DNA of 64,000 nucleotides, taken from positions 14,771,501 through 14,835,500 of the forward strand of contig JAJNNQ010000004.1 of the NCBI GenBank assembly GCA_027886175.1, read 5' to 3'. The notes beneath the pieces were generated by a model, which saw only the letters and a list, made by a program, of their open reading frames with translations, did no database searches and was not told the origin of the DNA. Each line of letters starts with the position of its first letter. Position 1 is the first letter of the stretch. The position numbers were made by a program, and so were the translations under genes. Origin of the DNA: Phylloscopus collybita. Its lineage: Eukaryota > Chordata > Aves > Passeriformes > Phylloscopidae. Below are positions 63,306-64,000 of the stretch, in pieces.

Positions 63306-64000
63306 CTGAAATAAAAAAAAAAAGGAAACTAATTCAATGCACTGATAAAATACAAGCTTGTTTCTATTTTTCGACACTTCCAAATATATACAGACAGGAA
63401 CACTGGACATATACATCATATTACATATATTCTATAGCTCCTTGTCCTGATTAATGAATTCTACCTTTGGACAATAATTACAGCGTTATACTTTAGGACA
63501 GTCAAGTCTCAACCCCATAGAAACCTCAATGAAAGGGTTGAGACTGAAAGGCACAGCTGTGAAGTACTGGCTGCCTAGGAATCCAGTACCTGCAGGATGC
63601 ACCCATCCCGTATAGTTTTGAAGCCTGCTTTGAATTTCAGAATGCCCCATTACGCAGTTTGCAACACCATCCTTGTTGCAGTAGCCCAAACAAAAACTAG
63701 AGGAGCTACATTGTCACAAAGCTGATAAAGCAACCTGGATGATAAAAATTTCTTATCAGATAGTTCACTAGGTTCCTGTTGGTTTTGATTATGTATACTT
63801 TTAGCTATTTAACCCTGAGTTAAAACCACCAAGTGGTTTTAAATAATGGTAATCACATAGTTAAAAAGAACTTTAATTGTTAGATGAAATACCTCAGGGT
63901 TTTCTTTTTTCATTTCTGTTAATACAGTTTGACCTTATGTAAGCAGAAGAGCTTCCAAAACATGAAACATTGCTTTCAGCAACATTATTTATGCTAATTC
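63306..64000 (-). other. HSD17B4 intron 4 (partial)
   Basis: This is sequence upstream of exon 5. No stretch resembling the N-terminal SDR exons (glycine-rich NAD motif, or the segment around human residues 60-93) was found, so exons 1-4 must lie beyond the window. Confidence 0.8.

Overview
This window is nuclear DNA from a bird, most likely a songbird (Passeriformes). It is AT-rich, and its coding sequence is split by GT-AG introns. It carries several CR1 LINE fragments, a tRNA-Ile-headed SINE with a CR1-like tail (TguSINE1 type) and long terminal repeats of a kind common in songbird genomes. There is no operon, phage, plasmid or CRISPR structure.

There is one protein-coding gene, on the minus strand: HSD17B4, the peroxisomal multifunctional enzyme type 2 (D-bifunctional protein). 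It runs off the right edge of the window. Twenty consecutive coding exons were assembled by eye, from 63305 down to 13794. They splice into one uninterrupted frame of 643 residues plus a stop, matching the human protein from about residue 94 to the C-terminus. I call them exons 5-24, assuming the 24-exon human layout; exons 1-4 (start codon and most of the NAD-binding fold) lie beyond 64000. Exons 5-11 encode the rest of the short-chain (3R)-hydroxyacyl-CoA dehydrogenase. Exon 12 is a Ser-rich linker. Exons 13-21 encode the 2-enoyl-CoA hydratase 2 unit. Exons 22-24 encode the SCP2-like domain, which ends in the peroxisomal signal AKL. All catalytic residues expected in this part are present.

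Layout: 1-13520 is intergenic DNA downstream of HSD17B4. It holds a CR1 tail at the left edge and a solo LTR with a CpG-rich core (7494-8752, 5-bp target duplication). 13520-13793 is the 3' UTR with an AATAAA signal. 13794-63305 is the gene, with introns from 105 nt to about 10 kb that hold CR1 fragments, a SINE, two more LTRs, an 89-bp tandem duplication and simple repeats. 63306-64000 is upstream intron.

I looked for nested genes and for an undescribed system and found neither. The other open frames are short, lack recognisable domains and often fall in repeats. The items most worth a second look are the CpG-rich solo LTR, a CR1 ending within about 15 nt of the exon 11 splice donor, the two microexons (22 and 25 nt) and the Ser-rich linker.
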